64,000 bases of DNA from Chthonomonas sp. UBA2387 (GCA_002343445.1 DDSP01000033.1:61770-125769); one strand, 5' to 3'. Shown: positions 1-9,819, counted from the first letter of the stretch. Translations and numbers: made by a program. The notes: generated by a model not told the origin, from the letters alone.

Positions 1-713
1 CGAGCCTTGGCGAGTTCGAGCTGAAGCTGCGAGTTCTCCACGTTGCGGCCAGCGGTGTAGCCCAGGGCGAGCAGTTCCTTCTGGCGCGTGTGCTCGGCCT
101 CGGCGTTGGCCAGATTGGCTCGGGCTTCGCGCAGGTTGGCTTCGGTGGACGTGCGCTGCGTGGGGTGCGATGAGGAGACGAGCCGCTCGCGCTCCTTGGT
201 GGCGCTGGTGAGCGACGCTTCGGCGCTGCGGATGCCGACCTTGGTGAGGGTCGGCTGCGCCTGCAATTGGTCTTTGGCTTGCGCCAGCCGCTCTTCTGCC
301 TGCTTGAGCGCCGATCTCAGCAGCGACTCGCGTTGCACGATCTCGACGTCCAACCGCTCGATCGCACTCTGGGCGCCGCGAAGCTGGGCTCGGTCCTGTT
401 CGACGCGGAGTTCGGTCTCTTGCGGGTCGATCACAGCGATCAACTGGCCCTTTTCAACGACGTCACCCTCTTCGACGAGCAACTGTGCCACTCGGCCCGA
501 GACCCGGCTCTTGACCTCGACGGCCTTCACCGCATCGATCTGGCCCGTCTCGACGACCTTGATCTCCATGTCGCCCTCGGTGACCTCGGTCTCTTTGACA
601 TCGCCCTTGGCCATCGCTTTCATGCGGTCGGCGTTGAAGCGCATCATCGCAAACGAGCCGATCCCACACAAAGCAACCACTCCGAGCAGGATGAAGATGG
701 ACGCCTTTTTCAT
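1..713 (-). CDS. Efflux RND/ABC transporter periplasmic adaptor, HlyD/MacA family (C-terminus beyond window)
   Basis: The minus strand is open from an ATG at 713 through the left edge, giving the first ~237 residues. The start reads MKKASIFILLGVVALCGIGS, an N-terminal membrane anchor at residues 4-22. Residues ~70-100 form a lipoyl/biotinyl-like half (KSRVSGRVAQLLVEEGDVV, then KGQLIAVID), followed by a long charged coiled-coil hairpin from ~105 to the edge. That order is typical of membrane fusion proteins bridging an inner-membrane pump to an outer-membrane channel. The pump genes would lie beyond position 1. Open frames on the opposite strand here are shadows. I see no clear Shine-Dalgarno. 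Substrate cannot be inferred. Confidence 0.88.
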   Translation of the reverse strand, partial: MKKASIFILLGVVALCGIGSFAMMRFNADRMKAMAKGDVKETEVTEGDMEIKVVETGQIDAVKAVEVKSRVSGRVAQLLVEEGDVVEKGQLIAVIDPQETELRVEQDRAQLRGAQSAIERLDVEIVQRESLLRSALKQAEERLAQAKDQLQAQPTLTKVGIRSAEASLTSATKERERLVSSSHPTQRTSTEANLREARANLANAEAEHTRQKELLALGYTAGRNVENSQLQLELAKA

Positions 714-790
714 GAATGACGAACAGTTTGCATCAGTGACGGTCCCGGACTGGGACTTTCGGGATTCGATCAGGGCGTAAACTGCGATGC

Positions 791-1195
791 ATGGCCAATA
801 TCCGCGACATCGAAGGCATCGGGGACGTATACGCCGGCAAGCTCGAGGCCGCCGGCATCAAGACGGACGACGCACTGCTTCAGGCGGGCGCCACGCGCAA
901 GGGACGCGAGGACATCGTTCAGGCGACCGGCATCAGCGACACCCTCGTGCTCAAGTGGGTCAACCGCGCCGACCTCGCCCGGGTGAAGGGCATCGGCTCC
1001 GAGTACGCCGATCTGCTGGAAGCTTCGGGTGTGGACAGCGTTCCCGAACTCGCCCAGCGCAACGCCGCCAACCTGCACGCCAAGATGGCGGAAGTCAACG
1101 AGGCCAAGAGCCTCGTCCGACAGTTGCCGTCGGCGGCGCAGGTCGAAAAGTGGGTCGCCGAGGCCAAGTCCCTCGACCGAGTGGTCACGCACTAA
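791..1195 (+). CDS. DUF4332 helix-hairpin-helix protein
   Basis: A 134-residue soluble protein with two related halves. Each carries a helix-hairpin-helix-like stretch: DIEGIGDVYAGKLEAAGIKT at residues 6-25 and VKGIGSEYADLLEASGV further on. This is the DUF4332 pattern, whose members have unknown function; the GIG hairpins resemble non-specific DNA-binding or protein-contact modules. It is divergent from the HlyD-type gene (77 bp between starts) and convergent with the rhamnulokinase gene, sharing four bases at the stop codons. No catalytic residues can be named. Confidence 0.85.
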   Translation: MANIRDIEGIGDVYAGKLEAAGIKTDDALLQAGATRKGREDIVQATGISDTLVLKWVNRADLARVKGIGSEYADLLEASGVDSVPELAQRNAANLHAKMAEVNEAKSLVRQLPSAAQVEKWVAEAKSLDRVVTH

Positions 1196-2547
1196 GCGTT
1201 CGGCGCGTAGAGGATGGGGGCCGCGCTGGCTTCGACGAGCCGCATGGCCCCCTCCCACCCATCGCATGCACCCGCCGCCATGAACTGAGCGGCCAGGTTG
1301 CCGAGGACGGTGGCTTCGGGAGGACCGGCCCGCACGGGCAAGCCGGTTCGGTCGGCGACGGCTTGGCAAAGCTTCGCGCTCTGCGACCCACCCCCACCCA
1401 GACGGACTTCTTGGATGTCGTGTCCCGTGGCGGCTTTCAGGTCGCTGGGGACGGCGGCGATCGCATCGGCCAAACTGAACAAGCCCAATGCCGCCCATTC
1501 GCCGGGGCTCTCGGGTTGGACCGTGGTCAGTTCGCGGCAGAGGTCGGCCATCGAGGTCGGATTGAAGAACGCTTCGTCCAACAGGTTCACTCTTCCTTGG
1601 AACCCGGTGTCCGCGGCTCCGACCCACTGGGCCATCGGTGACGCGAGACCGAGTTCATCGTGCAATCGGTTCAGGACATAGAAGCCAGGCACGTTCTTGA
1701 GCAATCGAACGCGCCCGTCGGCGGTGCGTTCGTTGGTGAGGTTGGCCGATTTCACCGCAGCGTTCACGATGGGTTGAGCGACGACCGTCCCGGCGAGCGA
1801 CCACGTGCCGACGTTGACGAACATCTTCGTGGCATCCAGCCTTCCGAACCCCAGGACCGCCGAGGCCGTATCGTGCGAGCCGACCGACACGAGGTCCACG
1901 CCATCACCTAAGGCCGCCAACTTCCGGCCCGGAGCATTCGGTGCCAACTCGGGAGTGGGCCATCCGATCGCCTCGAACGCATCGGCACACCACGCGCCAT
2001 CGAGCCCGAGGAGTTGGGTTGTCGAAGCCTGCGTCAGTTCGTGGTGTCGAACGCCTGTTAGGGCGTAACCGAGCAGGTCCGGCAGGATGAACCAGTCGGC
2101 GCGATCGGGCAGGGTCGGGTCTTCGATCCTGCGGGCCAGCAGTTGAAAGACGGTGTTGAACGGCTGCCGCTGGATGCCGGTCCACTGAAAAAGCTCGTCC
2201 CAACGTTCCCGGAGACGGTCCATCGCCCTCGCATGGGCAAGGTCGCGGTAGCAGACGGGCGGCCCCATGACGACGCCCGAGGCACGGTCCACGAAGCCAT
2301 GGTCCACGCCCCACGAATCAATGCCGATGGTCGCCCGCTCGAAGTGCGCCTTGGCGTACTCGATGGCGCGCTCGGGGAAGGCGATCAGGCTCGGCAGGTC
2401 CCAGACCAGCCGCCCGCCCACCTCCGACGCCTCGTGCGGGGCTTGGTGGATAACCTCGAACTCGATCCTCTCGCCCACCAGACGCCCGGCCGCGCACCTC
2501 CCGGACGAGGCTCCCAGATCGACGGCGACGGATCCAAAGGGGAACAT
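1192..2547 (-). CDS. rhaB: Rhamnulokinase-type FGGY carbohydrate kinase
   Basis: 451 residues, the usual length for an FGGY sugar kinase. The N-terminal phosphate-binding loop reads VAVDLGASSGR (residues 7-17). GIDSWGVDHG at 75-84 is characteristic of rhamnulokinases, and HDTASAV and GTWSL mark the second actin-like domain. The expected reaction is ATP-dependent phosphorylation of L-rhamnulose to its 1-phosphate in the cytoplasm. No rhaA, rhaD or rhamnose transporter lies in the window, so the substrate rests on family resemblance alone. The start ATG lies immediately after a block of CTGAAAA repeats, which leaves no obvious Shine-Dalgarno. Confidence 0.88.
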   Translation of the reverse strand: MFPFGSVAVDLGASSGRCAAGRLVGERIEFEVIHQAPHEASEVGGRLVWDLPSLIAFPERAIEYAKAHFERATIGIDSWGVDHGFVDRASGVVMGPPVCYRDLAHARAMDRLRERWDELFQWTGIQRQPFNTVFQLLARRIEDPTLPDRADWFILPDLLGYALTGVRHHELTQASTTQLLGLDGAWCADAFEAIGWPTPELAPNAPGRKLAALGDGVDLVSVGSHDTASAVLGFGRLDATKMFVNVGTWSLAGTVVAQPIVNAAVKSANLTNERTADGRVRLLKNVPGFYVLNRLHDELGLASPMAQWVGAADTGFQGRVNLLDEAFFNPTSMADLCRELTTVQPESPGEWAALGLFSLADAIAAVPSDLKAATGHDIQEVRLGGGGSQSAKLCQAVADRTGLPVRAGPPEATVLGNLAAQFMAAGACDGWEGAMRLVEASAAPILYAPNA

Positions 2548-2706
2548 AGGGTTCAGTTTTCAGTTTTCAGTTTTCAGTTTTGAGTGTTTAGTGTTCAGGG
2601 ATCAGTATTCAGCGTTCGGGTTCAGGACTTCGGAAAGTGGCTTGCTGGTAGTCGGCACGCAGGATTCGAGATCTGAAAACTGAAAACTGAATCCTGAACA
2701 CTTCCG
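2548..2706. repeat. Heptamer repeat block with long inverted repeat
   Basis: On the plus strand TTTTCAG-type heptamers run in tandem from about 2551 to 2582, then decay into TTCAG/GTTCAGG variants to ~2630. An inverted copy lies at 2673-2701: 2552-2570 and 2673-2691 are perfect 19-base reverse complements, and 2591-2599 pairs with 2693-2701. The block fills the whole gap between the rhamnulokinase start and the DinB stop, both on the minus strand. Confidence 0.85.
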
Positions 2707-3213
2707 CTAGATCTCCGGGTCGCGCCAGATGCCCCAGACGTTCAACTCCTCCCACTCGTCGGAGGGTTCTATGCCCGCGTTCCGCAGCCCGAGCAGGATC
2801 AGAGCAAAGTGGTAACCCTCGTGCCAGAGCATATGCTGCAGGAAGAACACCGCGTGGTCGTAGGGCGGGATGCGGCCACCCCGCTCTACGCCGGCCTCGG
2901 TCGCGTCGCGCACGGCCTTCGCACTGACCTTCAGTTGCGCTCGGATCGCGTCGAGGTCGGCGATCGGCAGCCACTGGTCGCCTTCCTGGCGGAGCACGTC
3001 GCCCAAGGTTGCCTGATGTGCTTTCGAGAACTCGCCCAACCACCCATGCCGCACCTCGTGAATGTGGCAGAGCTGCATGTCGAGGGCCATACCGTCCGGC
3101 GAGGGCTTGGTGGACCGATTGGACTCGTCCACGAGCGCGGCCAGATTGTCCAGAATGCGGCACTGCCGATCCCACGACTCGAGGAAAACGGGCAGGAGGG
3201 AATCGCTCGCCAT
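2707..3213 (-). CDS. DinB-family metalloenzyme-like protein
   Basis: 168 residues, normal for the DinB/YfiT four-helix-bundle family. Histidines that fit the metal triad are His50/His52 in CHIHEVRHGW and His131 and His135 in HMLWHEGYHFALI. Family members bind a divalent metal; some are thiol-dependent transferases, but most have no assigned substrate. I chose the ATG at 3213 because it overlaps the stop of the upstream giant dockerin gene in a TGATG arrangement, which implies translational coupling. A longer frame to 3306 only reads into that neighbour. Confidence 0.82.
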   Translation of the reverse strand: MASDSLLPVFLESWDRQCRILDNLAALVDESNRSTKPSPDGMALDMQLCHIHEVRHGWLGEFSKAHQATLGDVLRQEGDQWLPIADLDAIRAQLKVSAKAVRDATEAGVERGGRIPPYDHAVFFLQHMLWHEGYHFALILLGLRNAGIEPSDEWEELNVWGIWRDPEI

Positions 3214-6200
3214 CAGTCCCCCGTAGCTCCGAAGTTGCGGCGCAGGATCAGGAAGTCCGGAATCCCGACCGATCCATCGCGGTTCAGGTCGGCCATCGGG
3301 TTCCACGTCGCGCTGCCCGGGCTGGTGCCGAACGCCGCACGCAGGGCCAGGAAGTCGGAGATGTTGACCGAGTTGTCGCCGTTCACATCCCCGTTCACGA
3401 GGGACAGATTCACCGAGGCGCTACCCGTCGGATTCACCGCCACGCGACGTCGTAGGAAGTGCGACGCCTTCATCGAGACATCGAACGGTGTCGCCCTCGG
3501 ACAAGCGAGCATGAACTCGAGGTTCGGCCCGACTTCGACGGTCGCCGTGCCAAACACCGATCCTCCCCCCGGCTCCCGGAACTCGATGTCGTAACTCCCG
3601 GTCATGTCGGCATCGGAGTGCACCTCTTGGAACACGATCGTCCCGGGCACAACCCAAGGCGAGACCATCAGGCTGGCATTCGTCACGGTGTTGAAGGTGG
3701 CGCTGATGAACGCCACGACGGGCGCGGCAACCACGGACGTGGTCACGGTGAACTTAGCCGAGCGCTCGCCGGCGGGCACCAACACGGATGCGGGCGTTTG
3801 CGCCGCAGCTTGATTGCTGCCCAGGGTCACCGTGGTCCCCGCTAGCGAGGGCGCAACCAAGAACACTTCTCCCTGAACCGAGCCGCCGCCAGCGGTCATG
3901 CCCGGCGACAGTACGACCCCCTGGACCCGCTGCACCCGCACGGTCACAAACGCAAACCGACTCATGGTTCCGTTGTCCCCCGTGATGGTTACGGATTCAT
4001 CCACGCTCACCAGAGACGTACCGATGGGGAACGTGGCTTGCGTCTGGCCGGCCGGAACGGTGACCGTCGAAGGAACGGTCAGCACACCTGGCAACGAGGA
4101 AGTCAGCGAGATTCGCACGCCTCCGGTCGGCGCCGGAGTCTGCAATGCCACGGTACCGACGCTGGAACCGCCTCCGGCGACACTGTTCGGGTCCGCGAAG
4201 ACCGTGAACGTCGGGGGCGAGAGCATCAACTCGAACTGGTAGGTCTCGCCACCAGCGCTGGCTTGGACGATGATCGGAGTCGCCACCGATACGGGGCGCG
4301 TGGTCCCTTCGAACGAGGCATTGGTATCGCCTTCTCGGACCGTCACGGTCTCGGGAAGCTGGACCAAATCCGTCTCCTGCAAGCCGCCCGTTTGGCCAGG
4401 GATGTAGGCCTTCAAGTCGACCGGCAATCCCGGCGGGGGTGCGGGCAGATTCAGTGTGAGCGTGCCCTGGATCGGGTCGCCTCCCGGATGCGGCTTGCCC
4501 GGGGTGCCCAATGTGAGTTGGTTCAGGGTGCTCTCGCCCAGCTTGATCCGCCAGATGCCGCGGCCCCATGTCGCGCAGTTCAGATAGCCGGTACCCGGAA
4601 CGTACTGCAGGTGACGAATCTCGACGTTGGGGAGGTTCAGCGGTTCGGTGGCGTTCGTCCACGTCGCCCCGGCGTTGTTGGTCATCATCACGCCGACGTC
4701 GGTGCCGGCGTACCATGTGGCTTGAGGGTTGTAAGGGTCGCGCTCGATCGTGTTGACCGGGATGTTCGGCAAACCCGTGCCTCCCGCGCCGTTTCGAGCC
4801 TCCCAGGTGACGCCGAGGGAGCCCACCGAGTTGCCCGTGAGCGTTCCGCGAAACACGTGGCCCGCCGTTCCCGTCCCGCTGAACGTGATCAGAACGGAGT
4901 TGAGGTTGCTGGGATGGACGCTGATGTCGGTGATCGTCCTCCCCGGCAAGCCGGTCGTGGACATGTTCTGAACCGTTCCCGTCGTCAGGTCAACGGCCAG
5001 GAAGCGACCGTTGGCCGTCCCGATGTACATGCGGTTGGCGACGCCTGGGGGCACATGCAAAGCTCGACCGCTCCCCGAACCCGAAGGATAGTTCGCAAAG
5101 TTCATCGTCCACGTCGAGGTCTGGTTGTCCCAGCGGTGCATGCTGGTCGTCCCCGAGTGGTAGAAAAACCGTGGGTTGGCGTTGTTGATCTCGCTCACGG
5201 AGATGAAGTCGAAGTTGAACGTGCCCGCCGGCCGCTGTGCGCTGATGCTGTCGGGGCCTGGGTTGTCTCGATTCCAGGTCGCCCACGCGTCGCTGGTTCT
5301 CATCAGTCCGCCTTGTTGCGAGCTGACGTACTGGACCAGGGGGTTGGTCGGATCGATCGCGCTCCACCCGCCGTCGCCGGCACCCACGTTGTCCCAGTCG
5401 TCGAGCGTGCCGGGACTGACCACCGTCGACGTGCTGGGCGAGGCGTTATCCTGCGTTCCCGCCAGGATGCCGTTGGCGGCTGTCGGATGGAACGCAGCGT
5501 GATAGAACTGAGTGATGGGGAGACCTGTGTTCAAGTTTTGGACCGTGGGCGTGCCCGTTGAATCCAACGTGAAGATGTAAGCGCCACCGTCGTTGCCGAC
5601 GAACAACACATTGGCGTTGCGGGGGTTGCGGACCAGTGCGTGCGTGTCGTTGTGCGTCAGCGCCGGCGAGAGCGTTCGTTGGCCCCCGGGACCGTTCACG
5701 GTGGTTTGCCCAAGATCAACCCAGGTCCACGCGGAGGTGGCCGTCGGGTTCGTGCACATGTAGAGCCCGGTCGTACCGATCACGACTGCCTCCGTGCCTC
5801 CGGCACCCATCTGGACGACCTCGATGCAGAAGTTGTAGGTCGTCTGAGCCCACCAATTCGCATTGAAGTTCCCCGTGATGTTGGTCCAAGTCGCTCCGGC
5901 ATCGTTGCTGCGCCAGATGCCGCTGTTGACGAGGAGGGCGTAGACTCTGTCCGGCACCGTCGGCGAGGTCGCCACGTTGATCATCGTCGCGCTGCCGATG
6001 TTCCCGGGGCTGGTGACTTGGGCAAAGCTGGCGCCTCTGTTTCGGGAGCGCCAGATTGATCGCGGGTTCATACTGGCGGCATAGTAGTTGCGGTTGCCGT
6101 CCGATGGGCGCGGAAGGCTGATTTTCAAGTCCGACCAGTTGCCATCCGCGATGGGGTTTCCCGTGTTGAAGTTCGTGGGGCGGTCCCAGTCGAACCCTCC

Positions 6201-6971
6201 GTCGGTCGTGCGGTACAAACGTCCGGTCGCCGTACCTCGTCCCGAACTGGCGACCACGATGTTGGGGTCCTCGGGATCGATCACCAGCGCGCTGATGTTC
6301 TGGCCGATTTGCTCGGGCGTCACGTTCGTCCAAGACAGTCCAAAGTTGGTGCTGCGCATGATGCCTTGGCCTTGGTTGCCGCTGCCCTTGTAGTCGCCTG
6401 TTCCCACAAAGATGCGCGCAAAGTTCGTAGGGTCGACGGCCACTGCGGTCGCCTGCGTGGTCGACCACCGGTCGGATCGTGCCATCCAGGCATTCGGGCC
6501 GACACCGCCATTCGCCGACGTGAACAACCCGCCACGACCGCTCACCACGTGCAGGTTGAAATCCGTGTTCGGGTCCCAGGCCATTCCGGCGATGCGACCT
6601 GCAACCGGCGCCGGCCCCCACCAGCGGCGATAGGGAACGGCAAGGTCTCTGGGTCCGACGAACTCCCACTTGCCGAGCGGCACCGCACGTTGTCGCGCGC
6701 CGCCTCGAATGCGGGCAGGCTCCATACCATCGCGGTGCAGGGCTGCCGCCGCGTAATGCTCTGCATCGAGTGCGAAGTCCGGGTACAGCTTTTCGCGCAT
6801 GTACCACTCGTAGGCTTCCTTCCACTCGCCTTGCTCGGAACGCTTCTTGAGTTCTGACTCGAAGGCTGCTACCGAGTCGTCCGAGACGGGAGTCTCATTC
6901 GGTCGAAATCCCATCCACACCAGACCTGCCCCGATGGCCAAGGCAAGAGATATCCAGATGCCGCGTCGCAT
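3213..6971 (-). CDS. Giant secreted beta-propeller protein (BNR/VPS10-like) with C-terminal dockerin
   Basis: 1252 residues. An N-terminal signal or anchor (MRRGIWISLALAIGAGLVWM) is followed by a long propeller region (~residues 85-805) rich in photosystem/sortilin-type repeats such as SNDAGATWTN and TNNAGATWTN. Several beta-sandwich repeats follow (~815-1130) with the refrain TVPAGQTQATF. The C-terminus is a type I dockerin pair: GDVNGDNSVNISDFLALR and ADLNRDGSVGIPDFLILR, both with Asp/Asn calcium-loop residues. It is probably exported and surface-associated; the ligand is unknown. The protein at 43179-47678 is a clear paralog in the same domain order. The DinB gene is translationally coupled downstream. 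Confidence 0.85.
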   Translation of the reverse strand: MRRGIWISLALAIGAGLVWMGFRPNETPVSDDSVAAFESELKKRSEQGEWKEAYEWYMREKLYPDFALDAEHYAAAALHRDGMEPARIRGGARQRAVPLGKWEFVGPRDLAVPYRRWWGPAPVAGRIAGMAWDPNTDFNLHVVSGRGGLFTSANGGVGPNAWMARSDRWSTTQATAVAVDPTNFARIFVGTGDYKGSGNQGQGIMRSTNFGLSWTNVTPEQIGQNISALVIDPEDPNIVVASSGRGTATGRLYRTTDGGFDWDRPTNFNTGNPIADGNWSDLKISLPRPSDGNRNYYAASMNPRSIWRSRNRGASFAQVTSPGNIGSATMINVATSPTVPDRVYALLVNSGIWRSNDAGATWTNITGNFNANWWAQTTYNFCIEVVQMGAGGTEAVVIGTTGLYMCTNPTATSAWTWVDLGQTTVNGPGGQRTLSPALTHNDTHALVRNPRNANVLFVGNDGGAYIFTLDSTGTPTVQNLNTGLPITQFYHAAFHPTAANGILAGTQDNASPSTSTVVSPGTLDDWDNVGAGDGGWSAIDPTNPLVQYVSSQQGGLMRTSDAWATWNRDNPGPDSISAQRPAGTFNFDFISVSEINNANPRFFYHSGTTSMHRWDNQTSTWTMNFANYPSGSGSGRALHVPPGVANRMYIGTANGRFLAVDLTTGTVQNMSTTGLPGRTITDISVHPSNLNSVLITFSGTGTAGHVFRGTLTGNSVGSLGVTWEARNGAGGTGLPNIPVNTIERDPYNPQATWYAGTDVGVMMTNNAGATWTNATEPLNLPNVEIRHLQYVPGTGYLNCATWGRGIWRIKLGESTLNQLTLGTPGKPHPGGDPIQGTLTLNLPAPPPGLPVDLKAYIPGQTGGLQETDLVQLPETVTVREGDTNASFEGTTRPVSVATPIIVQASAGGETYQFELMLSPPTFTVFADPNSVAGGGSSVGTVALQTPAPTGGVRISLTSSLPGVLTVPSTVTVPAGQTQATFPIGTSLVSVDESVTITGDNGTMSRFAFVTVRVQRVQGVVLSPGMTAGGGSVQGEVFLVAPSLAGTTVTLGSNQAAAQTPASVLVPAGERSAKFTVTTSVVAAPVVAFISATFNTVTNASLMVSPWVVPGTIVFQEVHSDADMTGSYDIEFREPGGGSVFGTATVEVGPNLEFMLACPRATPFDVSMKASHFLRRRVAVNPTGSASVNLSLVNGDVNGDNSVNISDFLALRAAFGTSPGSATWNPMADLNRDGSVGIPDFLILRRNFGATGD

Positions 6972-7016
6972 ATGGGCGTGAGGATACGACGGAATGTGGA
7001 GCCTTCCCTGCCCGAT

Positions 7017-8396
7017 CTATCTGAATTCTTGTGCCGGAAGGACGCTGAACTCGACGGAGACCTTGGCACCGCGAACCCAAACCGTGAGCGTCGCCTTGCC
7101 TGCCGTGAGGCACCGCACCTGGCCCGTCTGATCCACCCAAGCCGCTCCTTGGCAGGCCCACACCACGTCGGAGGCGTCGGGAGCGTAGGCCGCACCCGCC
7201 ACAACCAGGCTCGCGGCGAACGTCTCTCCCACACGCACCGCCTCTGGCACGGCCAACTTCACTTCGGGCAGCGGCTGCGTCTCAGGAGGGCCATAGAGCA
7301 GGATGCCGTTGGCGACGTACCGCTCGATTCCTCCGCTGGGGCGGTTCAGGGTCAGGCCGTAAGCATGGAGCGCCGAACTGCCGCCGCCATCCAGGTTGAA
7401 CGCCTGCACACAGCCCCACGCCTTCATCAGGTCGGCCAGTTCCTTGAGCGATGCGCCCACCGAGACCGTCTGGCGACCATCCACCACGACGTACCAAACC
7501 TCGCCGTCGGCCGTCACCCCGACAGCGGAGCGCGGGTGGCGCGGGTCGTTGGCCGCGTTCACCACGTTTTCGCCGCTGCGAAGGAGGACCGGTCCGCCGC
7601 CCATCGCGTGATCCATCTGCGACCAGTCGCTGCCCGAGACATCGACCTCGACGGTCGCGGTCTCTCCGACTTTCGCGCCAAGGAGAGCTTCGCGTCGTTC
7701 GCCGGAAGCCGCCACCACGAACGTCCCGTAGCGGACGGGCATCTTGGTCACCTCGGGCAGCACGGCCACCACCCTTCCCGTCAATGTGTCTTTGGGCTTC
7801 AGCCGGTAGGGCGCGTCGGCTTTCACGACCACGCATGCCATGGGACCCGCATCGCCGTACAGCGAGCCGCTCGCATCGGTGAACAGGACGGTTCGGTTCG
7901 CGCCCACCCGCTGGTTCAGGCCTTGGACCGCGACCTCCCTATCTCCGATTCGGGCGGTGGCCCTCCAGCGGTGCTGTTCGATCACCGGGGCGCGCCCTTC
8001 CCTCCAGACCAACGCATGGTCGCGATTGACGCCGGCAGCAGGGGCGCTGAGCAGTTCGCCCGCACGCACGTGCAGGCCCTCCGGGTCGCCGCCCGGGTCT
8101 TGGCCCCATTGGAAGAAGTCGCCATTGATGCCGGCCACCGCCCCCGTGGATGCCACCATCTTCGAGACGATGTCGCGGCCCTTGTAGGGCGTCTCGTCGT
8201 AAACCTTGTCCTTGGCCAGATGCGATTCCGCTCCCCACGATCCGGGGGCGACGCGGATGCCGTAGAGCGTCCGCGCGGGATCGGCCTGGACTTCCATGCG
8301 GAACGTGACGCCGGGCGCCAAGACCCGGTCCCACGTCTGCGACCATGCGCCGCACCAAGCGGCGACGCCGACGAGAAGGAGGGTCAAACGGTTCAC
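7017..8396 (-). CDS. Secreted phosphodiester glycosidase (NAGPA domain) with Ig-like C-terminus
   Basis: 459 residues with a GTG start, a signal peptide (residues 1-20) and a NAGPA catalytic region. NGDFF at 91-95, RHPRSAVGV at 286-294 and NLDGGGSSA at 334-342 are the conserved motifs of phosphodiester glycosidases related to the enzyme that uncovers mannose-6-phosphate. Bacterial members hydrolyse sugar phosphodiesters such as those in teichoic acids or cell-wall glycans. The last ~80 residues look like a Big_2-type Ig domain, possibly for surface binding. The gene starts 17 bp after the DUF192 gene and probably shares its transcript. Substrate not determinable. Confidence 0.88.
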   Translation of the reverse strand: MNRLTLLLVGVAAWCGAWSQTWDRVLAPGVTFRMEVQADPARTLYGIRVAPGSWGAESHLAKDKVYDETPYKGRDIVSKMVASTGAVAGINGDFFQWGQDPGGDPEGLHVRAGELLSAPAAGVNRDHALVWREGRAPVIEQHRWRATARIGDREVAVQGLNQRVGANRTVLFTDASGSLYGDAGPMACVVVKADAPYRLKPKDTLTGRVVAVLPEVTKMPVRYGTFVVAASGERREALLGAKVGETATVEVDVSGSDWSQMDHAMGGGPVLLRSGENVVNAANDPRHPRSAVGVTADGEVWYVVVDGRQTVSVGASLKELADLMKAWGCVQAFNLDGGGSSALHAYGLTLNRPSGGIERYVANGILLYGPPETQPLPEVKLAVPEAVRVGETFAASLVVAGAAYAPDASDVVWACQGAAWVDQTGQVRCLTAGKATLTVWVRGAKVSVEFSVLPAQEFR

Positions 8397-8413
8397 ACCG
8401 TCAGTATGTTCCG

Positions 8414-9025
<612 letters not shown>

Positions 9026-9041
9026 ATCATTTTAGACGCCG

Positions 9042-9635
9042 TTAGCGGGCGACCGATACATAGGCGGGGAGTTTGGCCTCGTGGTGGGCGATTTCGTCGG
9101 CGTAGACCAGGGTCCGACCGATCAGGTCGCGCCCCTCGATCATCGCCTCTTTGGTCACAGGGTCCATGTCGAAGGTCGCTTCTCCACCGTCCCAGACGAC
9201 CCGTTGCGTAGGCAGATCCACGGTGCACTTGGTCCCTTGGCCGGCGGCCACCAGCCGGGCGTGGTCGACCTCCGCGAGTTCGATCAGCAACAGGCCGCAG
9301 TTGCCGGCGTTCGAGCGGAAGATGTCGCTGTAGCCGAGGTTCTGGGCGGTGCGTTTGGCGATCACCGCCGCGTACCCCGCCTGCTGGATCGCCCAGACCG
9401 CATGCTCCCGCGACGAGCCGCACCCGAAGTTCGAGCCGACGACGAGGATGGACGCGCCCTGCGCCTCGGGACGGTCGAGCGGGAAGCCCGCGCCACGCAC
9501 GTCTTTGAACAGCAATTCGCCGTACCCACGCTTCGTCACCATCGTGAGGAACCGCGCGGGGATGATTCGGTCGGTGTCTACGTCGTTTTCGTCGAGCACG
9601 GCGAGCGTGCCGGTATGGACGTTGAAGCCTGGCAT
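9042..9635 (-). CDS. leuD: 3-isopropylmalate dehydratase small subunit
   Basis: 197 residues, the normal size for LeuD. VDTDRIIPARFL near the N-terminus and GSNFGCGSSREHA at 67-79 are the substrate-loop signatures of the aconitase swivel domain; the latter's Ser-Arg contact the carboxylates. With LeuC it isomerises 2-isopropylmalate to 3-isopropylmalate in leucine synthesis. No leuC or other leu gene is adjacent, so the partner must be encoded elsewhere. A few archaeal-type LeuD proteins also serve homoaconitase, but nothing here favours that. Confidence 0.92.
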   Translation of the reverse strand: MPGFNVHTGTLAVLDENDVDTDRIIPARFLTMVTKRGYGELLFKDVRGAGFPLDRPEAQGASILVVGSNFGCGSSREHAVWAIQQAGYAAVIAKRTAQNLGYSDIFRSNAGNCGLLLIELAEVDHARLVAAGQGTKCTVDLPTQRVVWDGGEATFDMDPVTKEAMIEGRDLIGRTLVYADEIAHHEAKLPAYVSVAR

Positions 9636-9668
9636 GCCGTGATTATGGACGTTGGGGAGGCGCGGCCG

Positions 9669-9688
9669 GTGGTTGGCAAGTGGTCAAG
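9669..9688. repeat. Copy of dispersed intergenic repeat element
   Basis: This stretch contains, in inverse orientation, the same 14 bases CCACTTGCCAACCA found at 37324-37337 in the large intergenic repeat block. It lies in the short gap between leuD and the small lipoprotein gene. Confidence 0.45.
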
Positions 9689-9756
9689 AAGGAGGAACGG
9701 GGAAGGTGAAGAAGGATGCGCCAACGTCGCCGAGACACCCCGATCACGAGTTCCAG

Positions 9757-9797
9757 CCCAAGAAAGAGCCCGACCGTCGAAACGACGATCGGGCTCT
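9757..9797 (-). terminator. Rho-independent terminator
   Basis: 9765-9779 and 9783-9797 form a 15-bp stem with one mismatch and a 3-base loop. Read on the minus strand it is followed by TTTCTT. It lies just past the stop of the small lipoprotein gene at 9820 and would end the prepilin/lipoprotein transcript. Confidence 0.75.
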
Positions 9798-9819
9798 CGA
9801 AGCGTCTGAAGCGTGGCGG

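Noticed and set aside
88..780. Plus-strand frames near the left edge
   Set aside because: The minus strand reads an HlyD-type adaptor through the window edge.
2551..2582. Tandem heptamers considered as a CRISPR array or SD-rich element
   Set aside because: Repeat units are seven bases with no spacers; not CRISPR-like.
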